64,000 nt of DNA. Source: Bacteroidaceae bacterium. GTDB lineage: Bacteria > Bacteroidota > Bacteroidia > Bacteroidales > Bacteroidaceae. Every line of letters begins with the position of its first letter. Position 1 is the stretch's first letter. The DNA lies in assembly GCA_017645655.1 (NCBI GenBank), contig JAGCNZ010000098.1, positions 23,148 through 87,147 of the forward strand, given 5' to 3'. Made by a program: the position numbers and the translations under genes. Below, piece by piece: positions 8,172-16,191 of this stretch. The notes beneath the pieces are model-generated. The model did no database searches and was not told the origin of the DNA. It saw nothing but the letters and a program-made list of their open reading frames with translations.

Positions 8172-9368
8172 TTACCTCTTCTCGTCGGGGTGTGCCAGAT
8201 AGTATGCCCTGAGTGCCGTAGATGTCACCTTTATGAAGCCCTTCGCATCCTCGCTGCTCCAGGCCTTTGCCGTCTCGCCGTACTCGCCGAGCTTGTTCTT
8301 CACGAGGTCGTTGGGACTGTCCACGCCGACCGTCTGGAAGCAGAGCGGACGCAGTTCCAGGGTCACCTCGCCTGTCACGTTGCGCTGGCTGCTCGTGAGC
8401 ATCGCCTCGATGTCCGGCATCACCGGCTCCAGGTACTGGCTCTCGTGCAGGAACATGCCGTACCAGTTCGCCACTTGCTCCTTCCAGTACTGCTGCCACT
8501 TGGAGAGGGTGAACTTCTCGAGGTATCTGTGAGCCCCGATAATCAGCATGGGGGCAGCCGCCTCGAAGCCGACGCGACCCTTGATGCCGATGATGGTGTC
8601 GCCCACATGGCAGTCGCGACCGATGCCATAGCGCGCTCCGATTTCCTCCACCTTCTGTATCGCTTTGATTTTATCCTCGAAGCGCTCACCGTTGACGGAG
8701 CAAATCTCGCCCTTCTCGAAACCAATCTTGAGCAGTTCAGGACCTTCAGCAGTGGGGTGCTTCAAGTAAGCGCTCTCGGGCAGCCCCTGCTTCGAATCCA
8801 GAATCTCGCCACCACAGATGCTCGTGCCCCACAGACCGACATTATAGCTATACTTGAGTTTCGTGAAGTCAGCAAAGTAACCATTCCTGTTGAGATAGTC
8901 CACCTCTTCCTGCCGGGAAAGGTTGCCGTCGCGCGTCAACGTGATAATCTCCACGCCGGGACACATCACGAGGAACGTCATGTCGAAGCGAATCTGGTCG
9001 TTTCCCGCGCCGGTAGAACCGTGAGCAATGGCCGAGGCGCCGATTTCCCTTGCGTATCTCGCAATGGCCAACGCCTGGAAAATGCGCTCGCTGCTCACCG
9101 AAATGGGATAGCAATTGTTGCGCAACACATTACCGAACACCATGAACTTGAGCGACTTATCGTAGTATTCCTGCGTCACATCGAGGGTGACATACTGCTT
9201 AGCACCAAGCTTGTAGGCATTCTCTTCGTTCGCCTTAAGCTGTTCCGGGCTGAAGCCTCCGGTATTGGCACACGCCGCATAGACCTCGTAACCCATTTCC
9301 TTTGCCAGGTACATCACGGTGTAGCTGGTATCCAGTCCGCCACTGAAGGCAACAACAACTTTTTTCAT
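8172..9368 (-). CDS. argG: Argininosuccinate synthase
   Basis: Condenses citrulline and aspartate with ATP to argininosuccinate. It has 398 residues and starts with the PP-loop AFSGGLDTS at residues 8-16, followed by AHGSTGAGNDQIRFD (citrulline/aspartate site) and GRDCHVGDTIIGIKGRVGFEAAAPML. The first methionine is seven residues before the PP-loop. The next enzyme, argininosuccinate lyase (argH), is not in the window. The leader between the GNAT gene and argG is made of heptad-like repeats (AAATCGT/AAATAGTT/AATTTGT). Confidence 0.96.
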   Translation of the reverse strand: MKKVVVAFSGGLDTSYTVMYLAKEMGYEVYAACANTGGFSPEQLKANEENAYKLGAKQYVTLDVTQEYYDKSLKFMVFGNVLRNNCYPISVSSERIFQALAIARYAREIGASAIAHGSTGAGNDQIRFDMTFLVMCPGVEIITLTRDGNLSRQEEVDYLNRNGYFADFTKLKYSYNVGLWGTSICGGEILDSKQGLPESAYLKHPTAEGPELLKIGFEKGEICSVNGERFEDKIKAIQKVEEIGARYGIGRDCHVGDTIIGIKGRVGFEAAAPMLIIGAHRYLEKFTLSKWQQYWKEQVANWYGMFLHESQYLEPVMPDIEAMLTSSQRNVTGEVTLELRPLCFQTVGVDSPNDLVKNKLGEYGETAKAWSSEDAKGFIKVTSTALRAYYLAHPDEKR

Positions 9369-9435
9369 TTACAAATTAACTATTTACGATTTACTGTTTC
9401 TTTACAAATTAACTATCAAACGATTTGAGGTGGGA

Positions 9436-10056
9436 CTACTCTATCCCACGAAGGACGAGCGTACGCATCACGTCCTTGATGACCTCGAGCGACGTCGGCT
9501 CGCCTTTGTGCTTATCCGGATCCCACAACATACCCGTGCAGACACAGAACTTGCGCTGCTTTGCCTCGAGGATGTCATGATTGATGCATCCCTGACATCC
9601 ATGCCAGAAAGCATCGTCGTCAGTCAGCTGGTTGAAGCTGACAGGCACGTAACCCAGGGCCGTATTCATCTTCATCACGGCATCGCCACTCGTCAGGCTG
9701 AATATCTTGGCATGAGGCCAGCGCAGACGAGCCAGCGTAAACGTGTAGTCCTTAATGCGTTTGGCAACTCCCAAACCCTGATAGTCGGGATGGACAATCA
9801 GGCCGGAAGTCGTGACGTAATGCTTGTTGCCCCACGTCTCGATGTAGCTGAAGCCCACAAACGTCTCGCCGTCGAGGGCCAGCACAGCCTTCCCCTCCTT
9901 CATCTTCGTAGCCACATATTCATGGGTACGCTCGGCAATGCCGGTTCCGCGCTTGCGCGCAGCCTCACGGATGGTGTTGATAATCGTATCGACATACTTC
10001 TCGTGTTCGGCATCGGCCACAAGCACGCGTATGTCTTCACTCTTGATTTCTTTCAT
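9436..10056 (-). CDS. GNAT acyltransferase, candidate N-acylglutamate synthase
   Basis: A protein of 206 residues with the GNAT fold. The acyl-CoA binding motif A is visible as TTSGLIVHPDYQGLGVAKRIKDY, followed by FSLTSGDAVMKMNTALGYVPV. The C-terminal part (WHGCQGCINHDILEAKQRKFCVCTGMLW) holds five cysteines and one histidine, possibly a metal site. It sits between argR and argG in an operon without a recognisable argA or argJ, so the simplest inference is that it makes N-acetyl- or N-succinylglutamate. I recall that the equivalent Bacteroides thetaiotaomicron gene was proposed for this role from mutant-fitness data, but cannot check this here. The family is sure; the reaction is inferred. Confidence 0.8.
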   Translation of the reverse strand: MKEIKSEDIRVLVADAEHEKYVDTIINTIREAARKRGTGIAERTHEYVATKMKEGKAVLALDGETFVGFSYIETWGNKHYVTTSGLIVHPDYQGLGVAKRIKDYTFTLARLRWPHAKIFSLTSGDAVMKMNTALGYVPVSFNQLTDDDAFWHGCQGCINHDILEAKQRKFCVCTGMLWDPDKHKGEPTSLEVIKDVMRTLVLRGIE

Positions 10057-10100
10057 CTCACAAACGTCTCCTTATATATATAATAATGTATAGTGAGTCA

Positions 10101-10568
10101 TTATCCTAACTTAGGGAACATGTCGCGCATGACGAAGCCCGCCTCTTCCCTGTCGGCGCCTTCTGCCAGCACCACGATAACCGTGTCGTCGCCGGCAACC
10201 GTGCCAAGGAAGTAGGGATGCTTGGCGTTGTCGACATCATAGGCAATCATGCTGGCGTGACCTGGCGGGGTATGCACCACCATCAGGTTGCCAGAGAAAT
10301 TCAGCCGCCATTTCGTCTGATTTATCTCCTCCAGGGAAGGCACCGGCTCGAACTGCCCTTCGCGAGGCAACGCGTATACGCTGTGCCCGTTGCGCACCCT
10401 GACTTTACTGATTCGCAGTTGCTTGAGATCGCGGCTCAAAGTAGTCTGTGTGCTGACAAAGCCCTCTTCCTTGAGCGCGGCAAGCAAATCTTCCTGGCTC
10501 TCCAAGCTGTTCATGCTGACAATCTTCCTGATTGTTTGCAGTCTCGCCTTCTTGTCTAACTTCTCCAT
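10101..10568 (-). CDS. argR: Arginine repressor
   Basis: Hexameric arginine-sensing repressor of 155 residues. The N-terminal winged helix (KARLQTIRKIVSMNSLESQEDLLAAL ... TTLSRDLKQLRI) and the C-terminal arginine-binding/oligomerisation segment (GTVAGDDTVIVVLAEG) are both clear. I take the ATG at 10568 (MEKLDKKARL); the upstream ATG at 10619 lies before the predicted -7 box. It heads the arginine/proline operon, so it probably represses its own operon through sites in the 10597-10676 region. Confidence 0.95.
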   Translation of the reverse strand: MEKLDKKARLQTIRKIVSMNSLESQEDLLAALKEEGFVSTQTTLSRDLKQLRISKVRVRNGHSVYALPREGQFEPVPSLEEINQTKWRLNFSGNLMVVHTPPGHASMIAYDVDNAKHPYFLGTVAGDDTVIVVLAEGADREEAGFVMRDMFPKLG

Positions 10569-10596
10569 TGTATTGTGTTTTGTAAGTTTGCGCGTG

Positions 10597-10676
10597 CAAA
10601 GATACAACATTTTATGCAAACAAACATAACTTTTCGCGCATAATATGCATTTCCTTAGGCATTTTTCTGCATAAGA
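10597..10676 (-). promoter_or_regulatory. arg operon promoter with possible ArgR sites
   Basis: Read on the minus strand, TATCTTTG (10604 to 10597) matches the Bacteroidetes -7 box, about 29 bp before the argR ATG. Upstream lie an interrupted palindrome GCATAATATGC (10638-10648, 5-bp arms) and two further copies of the same hexamer motif (TTATGCA at 10612-10618, CTGCATAAG at 10668-10676). Three related TGCATA elements around one promoter suggest an operator, plausibly for ArgR. The promoter is likely; the operator is a guess. Confidence 0.5.
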
Positions 10677-10702
10677 GCCTCATCGCGGCTGCATATTCAA
10701 CC

Positions 10703-12001
10703 TTATTCGTCAAGAACACGAAGCTGTACAAGCTCAATCTTCGTCGTTGTCTTCTTGGTAACCTTAAACTCGAACTGACCAATTCTGACAGGTTCGTTGA
10801 GCTTGGGGAAGTTTTGAAATTCGTGAAGTATAAGTCCGCCGACGGTCAAGTACTCATCGCTCTCCGGCAAATCAAGGTCGAGAAGTTCGTTAGCTTGAGC
10901 TATCTCGAGACGTCCCGAGAGCAGGTATTCGCCCGGCGCCGTCTGGCGAGCTGTGTAGTTCTTGCTGTCGTGCTCATCCTCTATCTCACCGAATATCTCC
11001 TCGACCAGGTCTTCCATCGTGACGATACCGCTCGTGCCGCCAAACTCGTCAACGATGACGGCGAGCGAACGCTTCTGGCTGATGAAGATGCCGAGGAGCT
11101 TCTGGGCATTCATCGTCTCAGGCACAATAGGCACCTCACGGACGTGCTCCTTCCAGTCTTCACCTTCCGCCAAGCGGAACATCTCGACCGTGTGGATGTA
11201 GCCGACAATGTCGTCGATGTCCTCCTTATACACGAGAATCTTGCTGTGCCCACTCTCCACAAACTGCATTCGCAGGTCGGCAAGCGACGTGTCGATTGAG
11301 ACGGCGGTGATTTCGGTACGCGGTACGATGCAGTCGCGCACCTTGATGGAACTGAAGTCAAGCGCGTTCTGGAAGATTTTCACCTCGTCCTCGATGTCTT
11401 CATCGTCGGCTTTCTCGATGTTACTCTGTATGAGGTAGTCCAAATCTTCACGGCTGAATGTCTTCTCCGGCTGGGCTTTCTTCACTTTCTTTCCCACCAT
11501 CCAAAGCAGGGACTTGCCGAGCGAACTCGTAAACTTGCTGATAGGCCACAATACGATATAGAAAATGTAGGCGGGAAGAGCGAATATACTCATCATTCTA
11601 TTCGGGTTGATGCGGAAGAGTGTCTTGGGCAAGAACTCACCCGTCACAAGCACGATAAGCGTGGCAAGGATAGTTTGCAGGAAGAGGCAAAGCGCCTCGT
11701 TCGGGCATTCGCCAACTGAAGGATGTATGCCTGACGGGATAAGGATGAGTGCAGTCGCTATCTTGGCCATCAAGATGCCGTAGATGACGAGCGCAATATT
11801 ATTGCCTACCAAGAGCGTGGAAATAAAGCTGTTGGGATGTTTATAGAAGGTATCGATGAGACGAGCCGAGAAACCCTGTTCTTCTCTATCCATCTCGAAG
11901 CGTAACTTGCTGCTCGACACGAAGGCAATCTCCATTCCCGAAAAGAATCCCGAGAGCAGGAGGATGGCAATGGTGGCGATTATGGTTGAAGAGTCTATCA
12001 T
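10703..12001 (-). CDS. gldE: GldE-type CNNM/CorC membrane protein
   Basis: Inner-membrane protein of 432 residues. The N-terminal DUF21/CNNM domain (about residues 1-180) has hydrophobic segments starting IIATIAILLLSGFFSGMEIAF; two CBS repeats follow (IVPRTEITAVSIDTSL ... and VPETMNAQKLLGIFISQKR ... VDEFGGTSGIVTMEDLVEEI), then a CorC/HlyC domain at the C-terminus. In Flavobacteria GldE is linked to gliding and type IX secretion; in Prevotella-like bacteria its role is unclear and may be ion transport. It overlaps lptC by 4 bp. The coaX/outer-membrane protein/lptC/gldE order is common in Bacteroidales. Confidence 0.88.
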   Translation of the reverse strand: MIDSSTIIATIAILLLSGFFSGMEIAFVSSSKLRFEMDREEQGFSARLIDTFYKHPNSFISTLLVGNNIALVIYGILMAKIATALILIPSGIHPSVGECPNEALCLFLQTILATLIVLVTGEFLPKTLFRINPNRMMSIFALPAYIFYIVLWPISKFTSSLGKSLLWMVGKKVKKAQPEKTFSREDLDYLIQSNIEKADDEDIEDEVKIFQNALDFSSIKVRDCIVPRTEITAVSIDTSLADLRMQFVESGHSKILVYKEDIDDIVGYIHTVEMFRLAEGEDWKEHVREVPIVPETMNAQKLLGIFISQKRSLAVIVDEFGGTSGIVTMEDLVEEIFGEIEDEHDSKNYTARQTAPGEYLLSGRLEIAQANELLDLDLPESDEYLTVGGLILHEFQNFPKLNEPVRIGQFEFKVTKKTTTKIELVQLRVLDE

Positions 12002-12582
12002 CTGCTTACCGGTTCTGTTTCCTGCACGGGGAATGTGCCTGTCGAGTTAAGTACGGAATATTTTGTCATCTGCTCGTTGCTGTAGAAGTGTGTGCCTTCC
12101 AGTTCTCGCTCGGGAGTCGTGATGTGCATGTACTGATAGTTCCACATCTCATGCTTGTCGAGGTCCCAGAAGAGTTCTTCGGTACGGAAGATGTCGCCGT
12201 TGATGTTGCGCACCACTACCCTGCCTCGCAGTTCCCAAATCTGTTGCCTGTGCAGATACGCCGTGTCTGACTGCACGAAGAGGTCGATGTGAAAAGTTTC
12301 GTCGAAACGTTCCATAAGCATTCCTTTCAGGAATTGCCATGTGGGTTGCTCACCGTTGGCACCATTGTAGATGTCCCATTCCTCGACGACCATATGGTAT
12401 CGCATCACGCCGCTATCGCTGATGAAGGTGTTGATGCCTTTTGAATGCATGAAGAGCAACGTGTCCTTCCCGGTGATGGGCTCTGCCAAATGTTCCACTT
12501 CACTGGAGCAGCCGAAGGAGAGGAGCATGAGGAGAAAAAGAAAGGACCCCGCGACTCCCTTTAGGGGAAGATTCCACGACAC
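11998..12582 (-). CDS. lptC: LptC-like LPS export lipoprotein
   Basis: A 194-residue lipoprotein with signal peptide and lipobox (LLMLLSFGC), then an LptC-like beta-jellyroll in which ISDSGVMRYHMVVEEW and GRVVVRNINGDIFRTEELFWD match the family pattern. LptC bridges LptB2FG and LptA in lipopolysaccharide export. The start is GTG (12582); a downstream ATG would leave too little signal sequence. It follows the outer-membrane protein gene after 56 bp and overlaps gldE by 4 bp. The 5' codons contain the CCCCTAAAGGG-type hairpin motif that elsewhere lies between genes, so the exact start has some doubt. Confidence 0.82.
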   Translation of the reverse strand: MSWNLPLKGVAGSFLFLLMLLSFGCSSEVEHLAEPITGKDTLLFMHSKGINTFISDSGVMRYHMVVEEWDIYNGANGEQPTWQFLKGMLMERFDETFHIDLFVQSDTAYLHRQQIWELRGRVVVRNINGDIFRTEELFWDLDKHEMWNYQYMHITTPERELEGTHFYSNEQMTKYSVLNSTGTFPVQETEPVSR

Positions 12583-12638
12583 TGTTTTTCTTATTTAATT
12601 AACTATTTCGAATTAGCCTTTCCTCCGAAAGGGAGCTT

Positions 12639-13937
12639 TTATTCAATCTTATACCTCATGAACCAACGTTCGTTGAAGGTCATGCCGAGGTTGATGACGA
12701 AGTAATCCTCCTTTATCATCCCAGCTGCGCTTGCCGAGCGTCTCAGCCATTGCATACCGACATTGACGACGGAACGGTTGTTGAATCTATTCGTGATAGG
12801 CAAGCCTGCACCGATGGTCATGCGAAGTTCTGTGGGGCCGTTCGCACCGTCCACTTTGAGGTAGGGCGTTGAGAAGTTCATGCCAGCACGATATTGAATG
12901 CGCTCCCAGTATTTGCCAAAGACGTTGGGAGTCCATTGCGCACCGACTGCGACCTTTGTCTTATTGCGATAGAAGCCTTTCATGGCTACGTAGTCGTCTT
13001 GCGTAGCGAAGGGCACATGGCATGCCGACCAGAATTCCTGACGGAAGTCGGCTGCTACAAGGAGCGTGTTCTTGTGTTGCCATGCAGCACCAACACCATA
13101 GGTATATGGGATGTCGAATGGCGAGGAAGCTACTGCCATGGTGTCTGTGCTGACCATGAGCGTTGCGTCCTGAGCGATTTTGTGTCCCAATCCGGCAGTT
13201 GCACCGAAGGTCAGCCAGTCCTGTCGGGTGAGACGTACGGGATATTGCACGCCAAAGTCGAGTTTGTAGGTCTTCAGCGAAGCGTTAAATACCTTGATGA
13301 CTTGATTGAACGTTGTCCCAACAACGCCTCCTTCCATGAACAACGGCATGACCTGATGCTCGTATTGTCCCCAAAGCAGGCTGGCGTTCATGCCTATCGA
13401 GAAGTTCTTGAATGCTTTCCAACCCAAGCCGATGTAGGCTTGATTCAAACCTCCATGGCCGACGTAGCCTGTGCTGGTCGTGATGTCCTGCGTGGTGTTA
13501 TAGTCATTGATGACGTGCTCCTCGGGCGACGAGAAGTCGTAGCCGATGGTCGTATAGGGCATATAACCTACGGCTAGGCCGAGCCTCTTGGCGATGTGCA
13601 TGCCAGCATGGACGTAGTCAAGTGTCGCGTTGTTGATGCCCACCTGCTTCGAGCCTTGCCTCATCCTGCCAAACGAGCCGCTCATACCCACATCGAGGAT
13701 GAAACTCAGGGAATCGATGGCAGAATAAGATGCAGGGTTGAGCGTATTGATGCGATTGCCCACGCGAATGCCTGCGCCGACGCCGCCCATCGACGTATTG
13801 AAGCCTTGCGACTGCTCACGAAGCAGTCCGAGGCCGAAGCGCGAATAAGGTGAGACCGTACCTGCCGTCTGAGCTTTCAGGGCCAAGGGGCAAGGGGCAA
13901 GGAGCAAGAGAAATGCTAGTAACTTGATATTCTTCAT
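12639..13937 (-). CDS. Outer-membrane beta-barrel protein, FadL-like
   Basis: A 432-residue secreted protein with signal peptide (MKNIKLLAFLLLLAPCPLALKAQ) and a long run of alternating strands such as AGIRVGNRINTLNPASYSAID, typical of the FadL/OmpP1-like barrels encoded between coaX and lptC in Bacteroidales. The substrate is unknown. The gene overlaps coaX by 4 bp. Four tandem heptamers (13880-13907) lie in the signal-peptide coding region; a change in copy number would shift the frame, so expression could be phase-variable. Confidence 0.8.
   Translation of the reverse strand: MKNIKLLAFLLLLAPCPLALKAQTAGTVSPYSRFGLGLLREQSQGFNTSMGGVGAGIRVGNRINTLNPASYSAIDSLSFILDVGMSGSFGRMRQGSKQVGINNATLDYVHAGMHIAKRLGLAVGYMPYTTIGYDFSSPEEHVINDYNTTQDITTSTGYVGHGGLNQAYIGLGWKAFKNFSIGMNASLLWGQYEHQVMPLFMEGGVVGTTFNQVIKVFNASLKTYKLDFGVQYPVRLTRQDWLTFGATAGLGHKIAQDATLMVSTDTMAVASSPFDIPYTYGVGAAWQHKNTLLVAADFRQEFWSACHVPFATQDDYVAMKGFYRNKTKVAVGAQWTPNVFGKYWERIQYRAGMNFSTPYLKVDGANGPTELRMTIGAGLPITNRFNNRSVVNVGMQWLRRSASAAGMIKEDYFVINLGMTFNERWFMRYKIE
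13880..13907. repeat. Heptamer repeat inside a signal-peptide coding region
   Basis: Plus strand units gggccaa, ggggcaa, ggggcaa, ggagcaa. They encode the LLLAPCPLAL part of the barrel protein's signal peptide. The length 7 is not a multiple of 3. Confidence 0.85.
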
Positions 13938-14674
13938 TCTACATTCTTCAAACTTTCATAATAATCAAGAATCTTGTTGAGTCCTCTTGGGACGATGTAT
14001 TTGTCTGTAAATACCAAGTTCTTGATATCCTCGTCGAAGTTGATTCGGTTGCCACCAGTCAGGAAGACCTGCAGGTTGGGAAACTTCGAGCGCATGGATT
14101 TGATGTAGCCCTCGATCTCGTACTTCATGCCGCGAAGCACGCCGCTGCGGATGGCCGTCTCCGTGTCATAGCCCATACCTGGCACTACGCCCTCAGCATC
14201 GACCAGAGGCAGACGTGCCGTGAACTCGTGGAGCGCTCTGAGCCGCATCTGCATACCCGGAGCGATGTTGCCGCCCCAGTAATTGCCGCGCGCATCGATG
14301 ACCTCGTAGGTAATGCAGGTCCCAGCGTCGATGATGAGGAGGTCCTTTCCCGGCTTGAGCGAACTGGCGCCGACGACGGCTGCCAAACGGTCGCTGCCTA
14401 GCGTCTCTGGCGTACGATAACGATTTGAAATCGGTATGGGCGTATCGGCGGAAAAGCGCAACAGGGGGAAGGTGAGACAGGAAAGCGCATCCTGCTCGCC
14501 GGCAGTTAGGTCGCGAACAGAACCCACGATGCCGCTCCTGAACTGATGTTTCTGCACGAAAGACTCCAGTTGTGAAAGCATGCCATCCTCCGTCCTGACC
14601 TCGTCCACGGGCTCGTCATCACGGAAAGCCACCATCTTGACGACAGAGTTTCCTATGTCTATAATCAACTTCAC
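13934..14674 (-). CDS. coaX: Type III pantothenate kinase
   Basis: First step of coenzyme A synthesis: phosphorylates pantothenate. ASKHA-fold enzyme of 246 residues. The phosphate-1 motif (KLIIDIGNSVVKM) is at the very N-terminus, followed by GSDRLAAVVGA, the second phosphate motif DAGTCITYEV and the GGNIAPGMQMRLRALHEFTARLP region. The start is GTG at 14674, since upstream in-frame ATG codons lie before the -7 box and downstream ones would remove the DxGNS motif. The GTG begins only 5 nt after the TATCTTTG box, so the transcript may be leaderless. It is first gene of the coaX-gldE operon. Confidence 0.93.
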   Translation of the reverse strand: MKLIIDIGNSVVKMVAFRDDEPVDEVRTEDGMLSQLESFVQKHQFRSGIVGSVRDLTAGEQDALSCLTFPLLRFSADTPIPISNRYRTPETLGSDRLAAVVGASSLKPGKDLLIIDAGTCITYEVIDARGNYWGGNIAPGMQMRLRALHEFTARLPLVDAEGVVPGMGYDTETAIRSGVLRGMKYEIEGYIKSMRSKFPNLQVFLTGGNRINFDEDIKNLVFTDKYIVPRGLNKILDYYESLKNVE

Positions 14675-14679
14675 GGGTG

Positions 14680-14687
14680 CAAAGATA
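14680..14687 (-). promoter_or_regulatory. -7 box of coaX operon
   Basis: Read on the minus strand the box is TATCTTTG, followed by CACCC and the GTG start codon. The spacing leaves almost no 5' untranslated region. Confidence 0.7.
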
Positions 14688-14979
14688 CGACAAAATAATG
14701 AAAAATGAGTGATTCGGGCATCATAATTTATGTTTTTTTGCATATCGCGACGCCTCAGATGGCACATCCAGTTGGGTCATACCTCATACCAACCACACCC
14801 ACGCATCACATTGATATCCTAAAATCCACACGAGGACTCGAGCAAATCTACCCGAGGATTTTACAAACATCTTGCGCTGCACCTCACATCCTCTTTCAGC
14901 AGGCGACCATGCATGTCTGAAGGAACTGGGACGCCGGCATTGTTTTTCGGCTCGCCCCACACTTTTTGATGCCGATGAT
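14688..14979. other. Divergent intergenic region between coaX and acyltransferase
   Basis: The 368 bp between coaX (minus) and the acyltransferase gene (plus) hold both promoters. In the middle I see a GAGGA/CTCGAG-rich stretch with an imperfect inverted repeat (AAAATCC ... GGATTTT, about 14820-14867) but no coding region, RNA gene or clear operator. Confidence 0.4.
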
Positions 14980-15010
14980 TTTGTAAATCGGACGAACTTT
15001 CGTACCTTTG
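14980..15010 (+). promoter_or_regulatory. Promoter of HGSNAT-like gene
   Basis: TTTG at 14980-14983 and TACCTTTG at 15003-15010 are separated by 19 bp, matching the -33/-7 layout of Bacteroidetes sigma-70 promoters. The leader to the ATG at 15043 is about 30 nt. Confidence 0.75.
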
Positions 15011-15042
15011 CAGGGACAAACCGAAAACGACATTCAACCATT

Positions 15043-16167
15043 ATGAAGCAGCGACTGGAATCGTTGGACGCTCTGAGAGGCTTCGACCTCTTCTGTCTGG
15101 TGGCACTCTCCGACCTCGTGGAGGAGTTGGCCGAAGTAATCGACAAACCCTGGATGGGCACGCTGATAGAATGCTTCACCCATAAGAAGTGGGAGGGCTT
15201 TTCGTCCTGGGATCTTGTGATGCCCCTATTCATGTTCATGGCAGGCGTGGCGATTCCGTTCGCCCTCTCGGGATACAGGGAGCAAGGGGCAAGAAGTGGG
15301 AAACTATACTGGCGCCTCGCTCGCCGCGTCCTCCTGCTTTGGATTCTCGGCATGATGGTGCAAGGCAACCTCCTCGCCCTCGACCCCAACCGCATCTACC
15401 TGTTTACAAACACGCTGCAAGCCATTGCCGTAGGCTACCTCTTCAGCGCCATCATCTATCTGCACACCAGTTGGAAGACGCAGATAGGCATAGCCGTCGC
15501 CCTACTGCTCACGTTCTGGGCAGCGATGGAATGGGTGACGATAGGCGGCTTCGGAGGTGGCGACTACACGCCCCACGGCAACCTAGCCGAGGGCATCGAC
15601 TCGATGGTGCTCGGCCGCTTCCGCGACACCGCCCAAGTCATTGACGGAGAAGTGGTCGTCAAAGCGTCCTATACCTACACTTGGCTGTTAAGCAGTCTGA
15701 ACTTCATCGTGACGGTCCTGAGCGGTGTCTTGACTGGCGAAGTATTGAGAAGCAGCATGAAGCAGGGCTGGAAAGCATTCCTGCTCCTCGCCATAGGCGC
15801 AATCCTCGTTGCGCTCGGCTGGACATGGGACCTCGTTCATCCTGTCATCAAGCATATCTGGACAGGCTCTATGGTGCTCGTCAGCAGCGGCTATTGCTTC
15901 CTTCTTATGGCGGTCTTCTATTGGTGGATTGATTGCAAGGGGCACAACAAGCACCTGACACTGCTTAAGGTTTACGGCATGAACAGCATCACGGCCTATG
16001 TCGTGAGCCACGTCATCAGTTTCCGCAGCATCAGCAAATCGCTATTCTTCGGTCTGGAGCAATATGTGGGCGACTATTACGGCTTCATCATCCAGGCAAG
16101 TAATTGCGTTATCCTCTTCTTGATACTATATATAATGTATAAGAACAGGATATTCTTGCGAGTTTAG
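15043..16167 (+). CDS. HGSNAT-like membrane acyltransferase (DUF5009/COG4299)
   Basis: Polytopic inner-membrane protein of 374 residues. The N-terminal RLESLDALRGFDLF and FSSWDLVMPLFMFMAGVAIPF segments match the heparan-alpha-glucosaminide N-acetyltransferase family, and about ten hydrophobic helices follow. Bacterial members are thought to move acyl groups across the membrane to sugars; the substrate here is unknown. I start at the ATG at 15043, which follows a good promoter; the longer frame from 14872 begins upstream of it. It is followed after 24 bp by the promoter and GTG of the DUF4105 gene. Confidence 0.85.
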   Translation: MKQRLESLDALRGFDLFCLVALSDLVEELAEVIDKPWMGTLIECFTHKKWEGFSSWDLVMPLFMFMAGVAIPFALSGYREQGARSGKLYWRLARRVLLLWILGMMVQGNLLALDPNRIYLFTNTLQAIAVGYLFSAIIYLHTSWKTQIGIAVALLLTFWAAMEWVTIGGFGGGDYTPHGNLAEGIDSMVLGRFRDTAQVIDGEVVVKASYTYTWLLSSLNFIVTVLSGVLTGEVLRSSMKQGWKAFLLLAIGAILVALGWTWDLVHPVIKHIWTGSMVLVSSGYCFLLMAVFYWWIDCKGHNKHLTLLKVYGMNSITAYVVSHVISFRSISKSLFFGLEQYVGDYYGFIIQASNCVILFLILYIMYKNRIFLRV

Positions 16168-16178
16168 AAAAAAAGTTG

Positions 16179-16186
16179 TACCTTTG
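16179..16186 (+). promoter_or_regulatory. -7 box of DUF4105 gene
   Basis: TACCTTTG followed by CGCCC and then the GTG start at 16192. This is the same box-plus-5-nt-plus-GTG layout as coaX, again predicting a nearly leaderless mRNA. Confidence 0.65.
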
Positions 16187-16191
16187 CGCCC

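Noticed and set aside
860-10568. Complete arginine pathway in the operon
   Set aside because: argB and argH are not in the window, so the operon is incomplete here and they must be elsewhere.
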